From: an uncultured bacterium | Lineage (GTDB): Bacteria > Verrucomicrobiota > Kiritimatiellia > RFP12 > UBA3636 | Assembly (NCBI GenBank): GCA_902793555.1 | Contig: CADBEF010000027.1 | Location: forward strand, 1 to 43,740 | Reading direction: 5' to 3' | DNA: 43,740 nt | In this document: one piece after another, positions 7,751 through 16,291 of the stretch | Numbering within the stretch: position 1 is the first letter of the stretch | Layout: each line of letters starts with the position of its first letter | Notes under the pieces: generated by a model | What the model saw: only the letters and a program-made list of their open reading frames with translations | What the model was told of the DNA's origin: nothing | Database searches by the model: none | Made by a program: the position numbers and the translations under genes

Positions 7751-9276
7751 ATGATCCTCGAAGAATTCCCAGATCCCGCATCCGCCGCGGCGCACGCCGC
7801 GGCGGGCTGCGTCGTGCCCGTCGGCGTCAAGGTGCTCGCCGACTCCGAGACGCCCGTCTCGGTCCTCGCGCGGTTCGACCGACGCGAGAAGAGCCTGTTC
7901 CTGCTCGAGTCCGCCGAAGGCGGCGAGCAGCGCGGGCGCTACAGTTTCCTCGGCCTCGACGCGCGGCTCGCCGCGACGGTCTACCGCGAGGAAGTCGTCG
8001 TCCGCCAGGGGCTCGACGAACGCCGCATCCCCCACGGCGGCGACCCGATGGCCGTCCTGCGCTCGCTCGTCGCGCCGGTGCGGATGGCCGCGGTCCCCGG
8101 CGTGCCGAAGGCGTGCGCCGGGCTCGTCGGCTACTTCGCGTACGAGATGGCGCACTTCTTCGAGCCGCGCGTCCCGAACAAGCTCCCGGCGGACCGGCCG
8201 CTCGCGGAGCTGATGGTGCCCGGCTCGATGCTCGTTTTCGACAACGTCGCGCAGGCGCTCTACGTCATGAGCTTCGCGTTCCCGGACGACGCGCCCGACG
8301 CCGCCGCCGCGGTCGCCGCGGCCCGCGCCCGCGTGGCCGGCCTGCTCGAGGCCCTCGCGGAGCCGGCTCCCGTGCCGGACGCCGCCGGCGAGGACCTCGG
8401 GGCGCTCCGGCCCACGCACGCGCCGGACTACTTCGAGGGCATCGTCGCGAAGGTGAAGGAACGCATCGTCGAGGGCGACCTGATCCAGTGCGTGCCGTCG
8501 CAGAGCTTCGTCGCCCGCGCCCCGCGCGACCCCGTCGCGCTCTACCGCATGCAGCGCTTCGTGAATCCGTCGCCCTACCTCTACTACTTCAAGCTCGAGG
8601 GCTGCACGCTCGTCGGCTCCTCGCCCGAGACGATGATCAAGCTCGAGGGCCGCACGGCGTGCCTCAAGCCGATCGCCGGGACGCGCCCGCGCGGCGCGGA
8701 CGAGCGGGAGGACCGCGCGCTCGCGGACGAGCTCCTCGCCGACGAGAAGGAGCGCGCCGAGCACCTGATGCTCGTCGACCTGGGGCGCAACGAGCTGGGG
8801 CGCGTCGCGATCCCCGGGACCGTCCAGGTCGTCGACCTCATGTCCGTCGAGCGCTACTCGCACGTGATGCACCTCGTCTCGAAGGTCGTCGCCGAAATCG
8901 AGGACGGGCGCGACGCGTTCGACCTCTTCCCCGCCGCGTTCCCCGCCGGGACGCTCACCGGCGCGCCGAAGGTGCGCGCGATGGAGACGATCGCCGAGCT
9001 CGAGGACGAGCCCCGCGGCCCCTACGGCGGCGCCGTCGGCTACTTCGCCTTCGGCGGCGACATGGATTTCGCGATCTGCATCCGCACCGCCGCGATCGAG
9101 CACGGCCGCATGACCGTCCGCGCCGGCGCGGGCGTCGTCTACGACTCGGTCCCCGAACGGGAATGCCGGGAGACCGTCAACAAGGCCGGCGCGATGGCCC
9201 GCGGCGTGGCGCTGCTGGGCTCCGCGCGGACGCTCCGCGCGGAAATCGCGGCGCTCCGCAAGGAAGGAGGCGCGCA

Positions 9277-9280
<4 letters not shown>
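7751..9280 (+). CDS. trpE: Anthranilate synthase component I
   Basis: A 509-residue TrpE that converts chorismate to anthranilate with ammonia from TrpG, the first committed step of tryptophan synthesis. The N-terminal regulatory half contains LFLLESAEGGEQRGRYSFLG, including the LLES motif of the tryptophan feedback site. The chorismate-binding half shows IQCVPSQSFV, PYLYYFKLEG, GSSPETMIKLEG, PIAGTRPRG, LVDLGRNELGRVA and PAGTLTGAPKVRAMETI, the standard catalytic blocks. Length is normal. The ATG at 7751 follows the predicted transcription start by about 29 nt; its Shine-Dalgarno is weak. The stop overlaps the trpG start as ATGA. Confidence 0.97.
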
Positions 9281-9846
<566 letters not shown>

Positions 9847-9855
9847 GACACCGCC

Positions 9856-10774
9856 ATGAACTACCCCGAAATCCTCTCGAAGCTCGTCGCACGTACCGAC
9901 CTTTCCGAAGACGAGACGTTCGCGCTCTTCGACGCGCTCTTCCACGGCGTGCTCACGGATGCGCAGATCGGCGCGTTTCTCGCCGCGCTCTCCGCGAAGG
10001 GCGAGACCGTCGCCGAGATCGCCGCCGCCGCGCGCGCCATGCGCCAGGCCGCCGCGAAGATCTCGTCCCTGAGGCCCAACACCGTGGACACCGTCGGCAC
10101 CGGCGGCGACCACGGCATCACGTTCAACATCTCGTCGACCACGGCGTTCGTCGCCGCCGGCGCGGGCGCCGTCGTCGCCAAGCACGGCAACGATCGGCAT
10201 CTGCTTCCTCTTCGCGCAGACCTTCCACAAGGCGATGCGGTTCGTCGGTCCCGCGCGCAAGCAGCTCGGCGTCCGCACGGTCTTCAACCTCCTCGGCCCG
10301 CTCACCAACCCCGCCGGCGCGCGCACGCAGCTCATCGGCGTCTACGCGCCCGAGCTCACCGAGGTCTACGCGGGCGTCTTCAAGCGCCTCGGCTCCACGC
10401 ACGCGCTGATCGTGCACGGCAGCGACGGCATGGACGAAATCACCGTCACCGGCCCCTCGCGTTGCTCGGAGCTCAAGGACGGCCTGATCCGCACCTACGA
10501 CATCGACCCCGAGCCGCTCTTCGGCGGCTACGCGGAGCTGGCCGAGCTCGCGGGCGGCGACGCGAAGGAGAACGCCGACATCGCGACGGGCATCCTCACC
10601 GGGAAGATCCGCGGCGCCAAGCGAAACGTCGTCCTGGTCAACGCCGCCGGCACGCTCCTCGCCGCGGACCTCGTCCCCGACCTCGCGGCTGGCGTGAAGA
10701 AGGCCGAGGAGTCCATCGACTCCGGCGCCGCCTACGAGAAGCTGCGCAGACTCGTGGAGATTTCGCAGTCGTAG
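9856..10774 (+). pseudogene. trpD: Anthranilate phosphoribosyltransferase, disrupted by internal deletion and frameshift
   Basis: The first half (9856-10191, MNYPEILSKLVARTDLSEDE...) contains the PRPP-site motif GTGGD and ends at AVVAKHGN. The second half resumes in another frame at about 10193 (IGICFLFAQTFHKAMRFVGP...) and runs to TAG at 10774 with intact C-terminal motifs (FNLLGPLTNPAG, HGSDGMDE). Relative to the family, about 33 residues between KHGN and IGFLFA are missing, including the RxVSS-x-SGSAD segment that contributes to PRPP/Mg binding. One leftover base shifts the frame, so about 98 nt appear to be lost. The first frame stays open through into trpC, giving a possible 586-residue TrpD-N/TrpC read-through. 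As written it cannot make a normal enzyme; an assembly deletion is a serious alternative. Confidence 0.85.
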
Positions 10775-10816
10775 CGCCCGCCGGCGGCGGCACGGCCGCG
10801 CCGGCGGGCGCTGCGA
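10769..10816. promoter_or_regulatory. Strong GC hairpin between trpD and trpC
   Basis: A perfect 13-bp inverted repeat, GCGCCCGCCGGCG (10774-10786) with CGCCGGCGGGCGC (10799-10811), has a 12-nt loop and is extended by about five more pairs, one of them G-U. No T-run follows, so it is more likely an mRNA-processing, stability or translation-modulating structure than a terminator. It sits 20 nt before the trpC start, which has no clear ribosome-binding site. Confidence 0.7.
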
Positions 10817-10830
10817 AGCCCTCATCTGCC

Positions 10831-11616
10831 ATGTCCGACATTCTCTCCGAACTCTGCGCGTTGCGCGCCCACGATGCCGAAGAAGGCGCGCGGACCGAGC
10901 CCGTCGCGGCGCTCCTCGCGCGGCCGGAGGCGCGCGTGCCGCGCCCGTCGTTCGCCGATGCGCTGCACCGCCCGGCCGGCGCGCTCCCGCGCGTCATCGC
11001 GGAGCTCAAGAAGGCGTCGCCCTCGAAGGGCCTCATCCGCGCCGACTTCCGTCCGGCCGACCTCGCGGCCGCGCTCACCGAGGGCGGCGCGGCCGCGCTC
11101 TCGGTGCTCGTCGAGCCGCACCGGTTCCTCGGCTCCTCCGACAACCTCGCGCTCGCCCGGTCGCGCTCGCCGTTGCCGCTCCTGTGGAAGGACTTCGTCG
11201 TCGGCGAATGGCAGATCGCCAAGGCGGCGGCCTGCGGCGCCTCGGCGGTGCTGCTCATCGTCGCGGCGCTGCCGGACGCCGACCTGCGCCGCCTCCTCGC
11301 CTTCTCGCACGATCTCGGGCTCGACGCGCTCGTCGAGACGCACGACGCCCGCGAGATCGACCGCGCGCTCGCCGCCGGCGCGCGCATCGTCGGCGTGAAC
11401 AGCCGCGACCTGCGGACGTTCCGCACCGATCCCGAGGCGACCTACGGCCTGCTTGCGCGGATCCCCGCCGACCGCGTCCGCGTCGCCGAAAGCGGCGTGC
11501 GGACCGCCGCGGAAATCCGCCTCGCCGCCGCCGCCGGCGCGGACGCCGTCCTCGTCGGCGAAGCCGTCATGCGAGCCCCGGACCCCGCCACGGCGCTCAA
11601 GGAGTTGCTCGCGTGA
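10831..11616 (+). CDS. trpC: Indole-3-glycerol phosphate synthase
   Basis: A 261-residue TIM-barrel enzyme that closes CdRP to indole-3-glycerol phosphate. Family blocks: PRVIAELKKASPSKGLIR (catalytic Lys in AELKKASPS), LSVLVEPHRFLGS, PLLWKDFVV (catalytic Lys), LDALVETHD, IVGVNSRDLRTF, VAESGVRTAAEI and ADAVLVGEAVMR. Length is normal. The chosen ATG gives the usual N-terminus (MSDILSELCALRAHDAEEGA). Its stop overlaps the trpF GTG start. Translation may be influenced by the hairpin just upstream. Confidence 0.96.
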   Translation: MSDILSELCALRAHDAEEGARTEPVAALLARPEARVPRPSFADALHRPAGALPRVIAELKKASPSKGLIRADFRPADLAAALTEGGAAALSVLVEPHRFLGSSDNLALARSRSPLPLLWKDFVVGEWQIAKAAACGASAVLLIVAALPDADLRRLLAFSHDLGLDALVETHDAREIDRALAAGARIVGVNSRDLRTFRTDPEATYGLLARIPADRVRVAESGVRTAAEIRLAAAAGADAVLVGEAVMRAPDPATALKELLA

Positions 11617-12254
11617 AGTCGCCCCTCAAGATCTGCGGCCTCACGACGCCGGAGGACGCGCGCTTCTGCGCGGAAGCCGGCGCGGCGGCGCTCGGTGCGG
11701 TGTTCTACCCGCCGAGCCCGCGCAACGTCTCGCCGGAGCGCGCGGCGGAGGTCTTCGCGGACGTCCCGCCGGACGTCGCGCGCGTCGGCGTTTTCGTCGA
11801 CGCCACCGCCGCGGACATCCTCCGCGCCGCGCGCATCGCGGGCCTCGGCGTGGCGCAACTGCACGGCGCCGAGCCGCCGGCGCTCGCGGCGGAGCTCCTC
11901 GCCGCGGGGCTGCGCGTCCTGAAGGTCCTGCGCGGCGGAGACCTCGCGGCCGAGGCCGCGCGCTATCCGGCGGGGACGCGCTTCCTCGTCGAATGCGGCC
12001 GCGGGGCGCTGCCCGGCGGCAATGGCGCCGCATGGGACTGGGGCGCCGCGCGCGCCCTGGCGCCGCGGCCCTTCGCCTTGGCGGGCGGCCTTTCGCCGGG
12101 CAACCTCGCCGTCGCGGCGTCCGCCTCGGGCGCCGTCTTCTTCGACCTGTCCTCGGCCGTCGAATCATCGCCCGGCCGCAAGGACCGCGACAAGGTCCTC
12201 GCGGCCGTCGCCGCCGCGCACGCCGCCGGCGGAATCCCCGGATTCTTCGGCTAG
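11613..12254 (+). CDS. trpF: Phosphoribosylanthranilate isomerase
   Basis: A 213-residue TIM-barrel isomerase acting between TrpD and TrpC in the pathway. Motifs: KICGLTTPEDARFCAEAGA (catalytic Cys in KICG), GAVFYPPSPRNVS, VGVFVDATAADI, VAQLHGAEPP, FALAGGLSPGNL (catalytic Asp region replaced by the usual AGGL) and the phosphate loop near FFDLSSAVES. It starts with GTG, overlapping the trpC stop (GTGA). Its TAG overlaps on the opposite strand with the stop of the convergent glycosidase gene, so no terminator fits between the two. Confidence 0.95.
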   Translation: MKSPLKICGLTTPEDARFCAEAGAAALGAVFYPPSPRNVSPERAAEVFADVPPDVARVGVFVDATAADILRAARIAGLGVAQLHGAEPPALAAELLAAGLRVLKVLRGGDLAAEAARYPAGTRFLVECGRGALPGGNGAAWDWGAARALAPRPFALAGGLSPGNLAVAASASGAVFFDLSSAVESSPGRKDRDKVLAAVAAAHAAGGIPGFFG

Positions 12255-13891
12255 CGGACGGGGAGGCAGCGCCGGATCTGCTCGATCGTGGCGGGGTTGA
12301 GGAGGCCGGTTCGGTCGACGTCGACGTTGAGCGTGACGGCGCAGCCGTCTGCGAGGCGGCGGGCGAGCCAGGGGCGGAGGAATCCGTCCGCGAAGCGCGG
12401 CGAGGCGAAGCCGCGCCCCTGGTGGACCCAGTCGCGGTTGTCGGCGGTGAGCCACAGGTGCATCGCCATCCCCTGCGCGTTCGTGCGGCCGCAGAGCGGG
12501 AAGTCGACGAGCTCCTCGCCGCTGAAGTACTCCTGGCACGGCGTGTAGACGAACGTCCCGCCCTGCGAGTTCACGGAGACGAGCGCGTCCGGGTTGCCGG
12601 TCTTCGCCGCGAGCGCCATCTCGCGGAAGGGGAACTTCCAGTCGCCGAGCGGGACGGTCGCGACGCGGTGCGGGCCGGCGTCGGAGACCATGCCGGGGCT
12701 GTCGAACCACCACCCCGCCACGTTGGGCCCGGCGGCGAGCGAGAGGTCGCGCACGATCGCGACGGCGTTGCTCCCGAACTGCTCGAGCCGTCCGTCCGCG
12801 TAGCCGGAGGCCTTCGCCCACGCGCGGTCCGAGCGGTCGCCGGACTGGTTGTAGTAGAGGATCGTCCGGATGCCCTCCGCGGCGAGGGCGTCGGCGATCT
12901 CGCGCAGCAGGTTGCGCTTCGTCGTGCGGCCCGACAGGATGCGGTCGAGCGCGGGGCACGGCGCGGGCGGATGCTGGTCGGCCCACGACGACGTGAAGAT
13001 GACGTGCCGCGCGCCGGCGTCCCTGAGCTGCGCGACGAACCGCGGCACGTCGAACGCGTCGACGGCCTTCTCGAAGTCGCCGCGCCGTCCGTCCTGGTCC
13101 GTGGTGCGCGTCGTCCAGTGCACGCCGATCCCGAACGATCCCGCGAGCCAGTCGGTCGACGCGCGCGGGTAGCCGTTCGTCGCGTCCGCCGCGCGGAGCG
13201 CCTCCGCGACGCGCCGCCGGAACGCCTCGCCGAAGACGGCGCGCTCCGGCGTGCAGTCGATGAACGCCTCGGGGTCGATCCGCTCCAGGGCCTCGCACGG
13301 CGAGAAGTCGACCGTGCCGCGGATGCCGGAGCACCGCTTGAACGCGAGCGTGTCGATCCGCTCCAGGCGCGAGCCCGGCGCGAAGGAGAGGCCGGTGAGA
13401 CCGGCGCATCCGTAGAAGGCCTCCATCCCGACGACGCGGACGCCCGCCGGGATCGCGACGTCGCCGCGGAGATTCTTGCAGCCCATGAACGCCGCGCGGC
13501 CGAGCTCCTCCAGCTGCGACGGCAGCGCGAGGGCGTTCGTCGCGTTCTCGCACGAGAAGAACGCGGCGCGGCCGATGGAGCGCACGGTGTCCGGCAGCGC
13601 GAACGACCGCAACCCGTAGTGCCATGCCGCGAAGCTGCCCTCGATCGCCGTGGGCTTGAGCCCGGTGTCGGCCTCGACGCGCGGGAGCGAGTCGAGCGAC
13701 CAGTCGCCCTTCGGCGCCTGCCAGACCTTTTTGAGGACGATCCCGCCCTCGTGCGCGGCATCCGGCTCGATGCCGATCTCGATCGGCCCGTCATGGATCG
13801 AGCCGCGCTCCCGGTCAATCGTCCACGCGGCGCGCGCGGCGGAGACGGGGGCGAGGACGGAAAGCGCGAGGAGGATCGGGGTTCGTTTCAT
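12251..13891 (-). CDS. Secreted BspA-type LRR protein fused to a fucosidase-like (GH29-like) domain
   Basis: A 546-residue protein. The signal peptide is MKRTPILLALSVLAPVSAARA. Residues about 60-220 carry LRR_5/BspA repeats (FALPDTVRSIGRAAFFSC, LALPSQLEELGRAAFMGC, VAIPAGVRVVGMEAFYGC). Residues about 240-540 look like a glycoside hydrolase barrel: VPRFVAQLRDAGARHVIFTS, LLREIADALAAEGIRTILYY, and VAGWWFDSPG, where the Asp sits as the GH29 nucleophile does. The likely role is binding and trimming sugars outside the cytoplasm. The combination is unusual. The start follows a predicted promoter by 7 nt, suggesting a leaderless mRNA. Substrate is unknown, and the GH29 call is by motif only. Confidence 0.72.
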   Translation of the reverse strand: MKRTPILLALSVLAPVSAARAAWTIDRERGSIHDGPIEIGIEPDAAHEGGIVLKKVWQAPKGDWSLDSLPRVEADTGLKPTAIEGSFAAWHYGLRSFALPDTVRSIGRAAFFSCENATNALALPSQLEELGRAAFMGCKNLRGDVAIPAGVRVVGMEAFYGCAGLTGLSFAPGSRLERIDTLAFKRCSGIRGTVDFSPCEALERIDPEAFIDCTPERAVFGEAFRRRVAEALRAADATNGYPRASTDWLAGSFGIGVHWTTRTTDQDGRRGDFEKAVDAFDVPRFVAQLRDAGARHVIFTSSWADQHPPAPCPALDRILSGRTTKRNLLREIADALAAEGIRTILYYNQSGDRSDRAWAKASGYADGRLEQFGSNAVAIVRDLSLAAGPNVAGWWFDSPGMVSDAGPHRVATVPLGDWKFPFREMALAAKTGNPDALVSVNSQGGTFVYTPCQEYFSGEELVDFPLCGRTNAQGMAMHLWLTADNRDWVHQGRGFASPRFADGFLRPWLARRLADGCAVTLNVDVDRTGLLNPATIEQIRRCLPVR

Positions 13892-13898
13892 GGCGCGA

Positions 13899-13927
13899 AG
13901 TCTACCACACCGCCGCCAGCGGCGAAA
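13899..13927 (-). promoter_or_regulatory. Predicted leaderless promoter of the LRR-glycosidase gene
   Basis: Minus strand: TTTCGC (13927-13922), 17 bp, TAGACT (13904-13899), preceded by GTGTGG so that TGG-TAGACT forms an extended -10. Only 7 nt separate the -10 from the ATG at 13891. The HAD gene promoter at 42627-42655 has identical boxes. Confidence 0.6.
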
Positions 13928-14024
13928 GCCCGGTTCGCGGTCATGGGACAATATTGGCCCGGAGCCGTTCGTTAGGAAGAACAGAGGCGGTCGCGCCGCC
14001 ACGACGCTTGGAAGGAGAATCGCC

Positions 14025-14531
14025 ATGAAGATCAGCCGCTCGTTCCTGCTCGCCGCCCTGTTCGGCGCAATCACCGCCCACGCGGAGACAACGCCGGAGG
14101 ACTGCCCGGACGGATCGTGCGCGCCGCCGGCGTGGGCGACGGTAGAGACGAACGCCCCCGCCGCGCCCGCGCTCGTCGTGCTTTCGCCCGTGCCGGAGTC
14201 CGCGGTGGCGCCGATCGCGCCGGCGCCGCGGCTCGACACGCTCGACGGCAAGACGATCGCGCTCGCGTTCGAGTCCTACGACGAGTTCTCGCGCGTCTTC
14301 CTCGTGACGGGCGACCCCTCGCGCAACAAGGTCCTCACCGTCCCCGGCGGCGGCTTCGCGACCGTGAGGATCGAGCTGCCCCGCGACTGGGACGCCCTGA
14401 TGGCCGCGCGCGGCTACGCCCCGCTCTCGTCCTTCCGCGTCGCCCCCGCGCCCGGCGCGTCCGCCTCGCCGACGGCGCCGGCAGTGCCGTCCGCGCGGGA
14501 CCGCGCGTGGCGGTCGCGGCGACGCCGGTGA
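14025..14531 (+). CDS. Small secreted protein of unknown function
   Basis: A 168-residue protein with a clear signal peptide (MKISRSFLLAALFGAITAHA) and a strong GGAAGGAG ribosome-binding site. The mature part begins with a short Cys-containing segment (EDCPDGSCAPP) that could hold a disulfide. A Pro/Ala linker follows, then a small domain (LDGKTIALAFESYDEFSRVF...VLTVPGGGFATVRIEL) and a Pro/Ala/Arg-rich tail ending RSRRRR. I do not recognise the domain. The basic tail may reflect loss of the original C-terminus. It is probably monocistronic, with no functional clue from the convergent ATPase gene. Confidence 0.65.
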   Translation: MKISRSFLLAALFGAITAHAETTPEDCPDGSCAPPAWATVETNAPAAPALVVLSPVPESAVAPIAPAPRLDTLDGKTIALAFESYDEFSRVFLVTGDPSRNKVLTVPGGGFATVRIELPRDWDALMAARGYAPLSSFRVAPAPGASASPTAPAVPSARDRAWRSRRRR

Positions 14532-14608
14532 CGATCTTGCCGTCCTCGTCGATGGCGTGGAAGTCCATCGCGGGCGTGGAGAACGGCCGGCCGGAGGACG
14601 TCGGCGCG

Positions 14609-16054
14609 TCAGTCGGTCGGACCTTCGAGGCCGAGCAGGTCCCGGGAGGAGACGATGGCGTCGAAGTAGCCGTTGCCCCGGACGACGGGCGCGAGATGCC
14701 CGTCGTAGACGAGCGCCGTGCGGACCGAGGCGCCCGGGGCGACGGGAAGGCGAGCGACCTTGCGGGCGACTTCCGCTTCGACCTCTTCCCCGATTTCCCG
14801 GCGGCGCTTGATTTCGACCACGCAGGCGGAACGGCGCGTCTGGAGCAGCAGGTCGATCCGGCCGCCCGCCTCCGATTTCGTTCCCGGAAGCCGGAAGGGC
14901 GCCGCCGAGAGGATCGGAACGCCGCGGAGGTGGAGGAGGGGCGCGAGCGAAAGGGCGTGGTTCAGGACGAGGTTCTCGAACTGCAGCCCGAGCACGGAGT
15001 CCCATCCGGGAAGGCCTTCCGGCGACGCGAACGCGAACTGCCCCTTCCGGATCGCCTCTTCGTGCGGCTCGACGAAGCGCAGGTAGAAGCGCGTGTAGTT
15101 GTCGCGGATGCGGTAGCGGTCCTGGCGCGACGGACGTCCCGTGCGCGGGTTCAGCCCCGAGTCCTTCGAGACGAACCCCGACAGCTCCAGGACGGACAGG
15201 TTCTCCGAAATCGATCCGCCGCGTTCGACGCCGAGCGCGTCGGCCAGTTCCGAGCAGGTCCGCGGCCCCGCGGACAGGGCGCGGAGCAGCTCGCGCTTCA
15301 CGCCGGCGTTTTCGCCGAAGACGTCGTTGAAGATCGGACGGAAGTCCCGGAAGAGCGTGCCGTCCGGCCGGAAGAAGAGGTCTCGGAGGTTCTCGGCCGC
15401 CGGACGCGAGGGATCGATTTCCTCCAGATAGCGCGGAACGCCTCCCGTGACGGACAGCACGTCCACGATCTCCCGCGGTGCGACCCGTTGCGCGGCGGCG
15501 CCCCAGAACGCCGTGCAGAGCCGCGGCGGCAGCTCTTCGAGCACGAGATCCCGCGAGAAGCGCCCCGCGAAGCCCGTGTTGTCGAGGATGTTCTTCTTGA
15601 TCCAGGCCGAGACGCTGCCGCAGACCACGAGGACGAGCCGCGGGTGCTTCTTCAGCGCCGTGTCCCAGGCGCTCTTGAGATAGCCGGGGAAGTCCGGGTC
15701 GTATTTGCCCATCCAGGAGATTTCGTCGAGGAGGACGACCGTTTTGCGCCGGTCGTCGATCGTGGCGTCGAGCCGCAGGAAGGCGTCGAACCACCCGGCC
15801 GGCGTCCCGGCCGGCGCGCCCGTCCGCGCCGCGAGCTTCACGGCGAAGTTCGCCAGCTGGTTTTCGTTGGTCATCCCCGGGCGGGGCGGAAGACCGTCGA
15901 TGTCCACGAACGCCGCTCCGCTCCGCCGGGCGAACTCCGCGACGAACGTGCTCTTTCCGATGTGACGCCGACCGCGGCACGCAACCAGCGAAGCGCCCTT
16001 CTTCGACCAGAGCGCCTTGAACGATTCCAACTCGGTTTCTCGACCGACGAACAT
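14609..16054 (-). CDS. P-loop ATPase with C-terminal DUF234/PD-(D/E)XK-like domain
   Basis: A 481-residue protein of the archaeal-ATPase/DUF234 class. The N-terminal P-loop is GRRHIGKST in place of the common GRRRxGKT (residues about 27-35). Walker B is TVVLLDEISWM. A winged-helix region follows (RTCSELADALGVERGGSISE), then a C-terminal domain with GRIDLLLQTRRSACVVEIKR, matching the D...E-x-K core of PD-(D/E)XK nuclease-like folds. The start MFVGRETELE is preceded by AAAGGAGAAA. Such genes are common, patchily distributed accessory ATPases of uncertain role, proposed to act in DNA-related or defence processes. The neighbourhood gives no partner. Its upstream region is AT-rich and carries four repeated operator-like sites. 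Confidence 0.8.
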   Translation of the reverse strand: MFVGRETELESFKALWSKKGASLVACRGRRHIGKSTFVAEFARRSGAAFVDIDGLPPRPGMTNENQLANFAVKLAARTGAPAGTPAGWFDAFLRLDATIDDRRKTVVLLDEISWMGKYDPDFPGYLKSAWDTALKKHPRLVLVVCGSVSAWIKKNILDNTGFAGRFSRDLVLEELPPRLCTAFWGAAAQRVAPREIVDVLSVTGGVPRYLEEIDPSRPAAENLRDLFFRPDGTLFRDFRPIFNDVFGENAGVKRELLRALSAGPRTCSELADALGVERGGSISENLSVLELSGFVSKDSGLNPRTGRPSRQDRYRIRDNYTRFYLRFVEPHEEAIRKGQFAFASPEGLPGWDSVLGLQFENLVLNHALSLAPLLHLRGVPILSAAPFRLPGTKSEAGGRIDLLLQTRRSACVVEIKRRREIGEEVEAEVARKVARLPVAPGASVRTALVYDGHLAPVVRGNGYFDAIVSSRDLLGLEGPTD

Positions 16055-16117
16055 GCCGTATTTCTCCTTTCTCCGCAAGATTCTCCAATAAACCCAAGAC
16101 AATTGCAAGTGGAATAA

Positions 16118-16209
16118 TGGCACGAAACTCAAAATCTCCAATCTTGTGCCAAATATTATCGGCTTTCAATTCGGCACGAAATGAAAAGAAACTCGATTCC
16201 GTGCCAAAA
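16118..16209. promoter_or_regulatory. Four alternating copies of a TTYGTGCCRAA-like site upstream of the ATPase gene
   Basis: Sites: TGGCACGAAA (16118-16127), TTGTGCCAAA (16144-16153), TCGGCACGAAA (16171-16181) and TTCCGTGCCAAAA (16197-16209). They alternate in orientation, forming two inverted pairs, and lie between the divergent ATPase gene and the trpB promoter in locally AT-rich DNA. The layout fits a cooperative repressor or activator site. Which gene is controlled is not clear; spacing favours the ATPase gene. Confidence 0.5.
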
Positions 16210-16251
16210 CCGGATGAAAGGCCGGATGGTCGTTTTCGTGACGCTTTTTGC

Positions 16252-16280
16252 TTGACTCTATCAATAGAAACATCTAGAAT
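16252..16280 (+). promoter_or_regulatory. trpB promoter with the same spacer palindrome as trpE
   Basis: TTGACT (16252-16257), 17 bp, TAGAAT (16275-16280), with the dyad TCTAT-CA-ATAGA (16257-16268). Over 29 bp it differs from the trpE promoter at only three positions (the two central dyad bases and C/T before the -10). The -10 ends 11 nt before the trpB ATG, so the leader is at most a few nucleotides. Confidence 0.75.
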
Positions 16281-16291
16281 TCTCTCCCGCC

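Noticed and set aside
9856-11616. Natural TrpD-TrpC fusion of 586 residues
   Set aside because: Between 10192 and 10830 this frame is Arg/Ala-rich shadow sequence while the true TrpD C-terminal half is in another frame; the open frame is a by-product of the deletion.
14335-14568. Minus-strand fragment beginning MDFHAIDEDGKIVTGVAA
   Set aside because: The first 20 residues look protein-like, but the rest becomes Arg-rich shadow of the secreted-protein gene on the other strand; it may be a small gene relic but cannot be supported.
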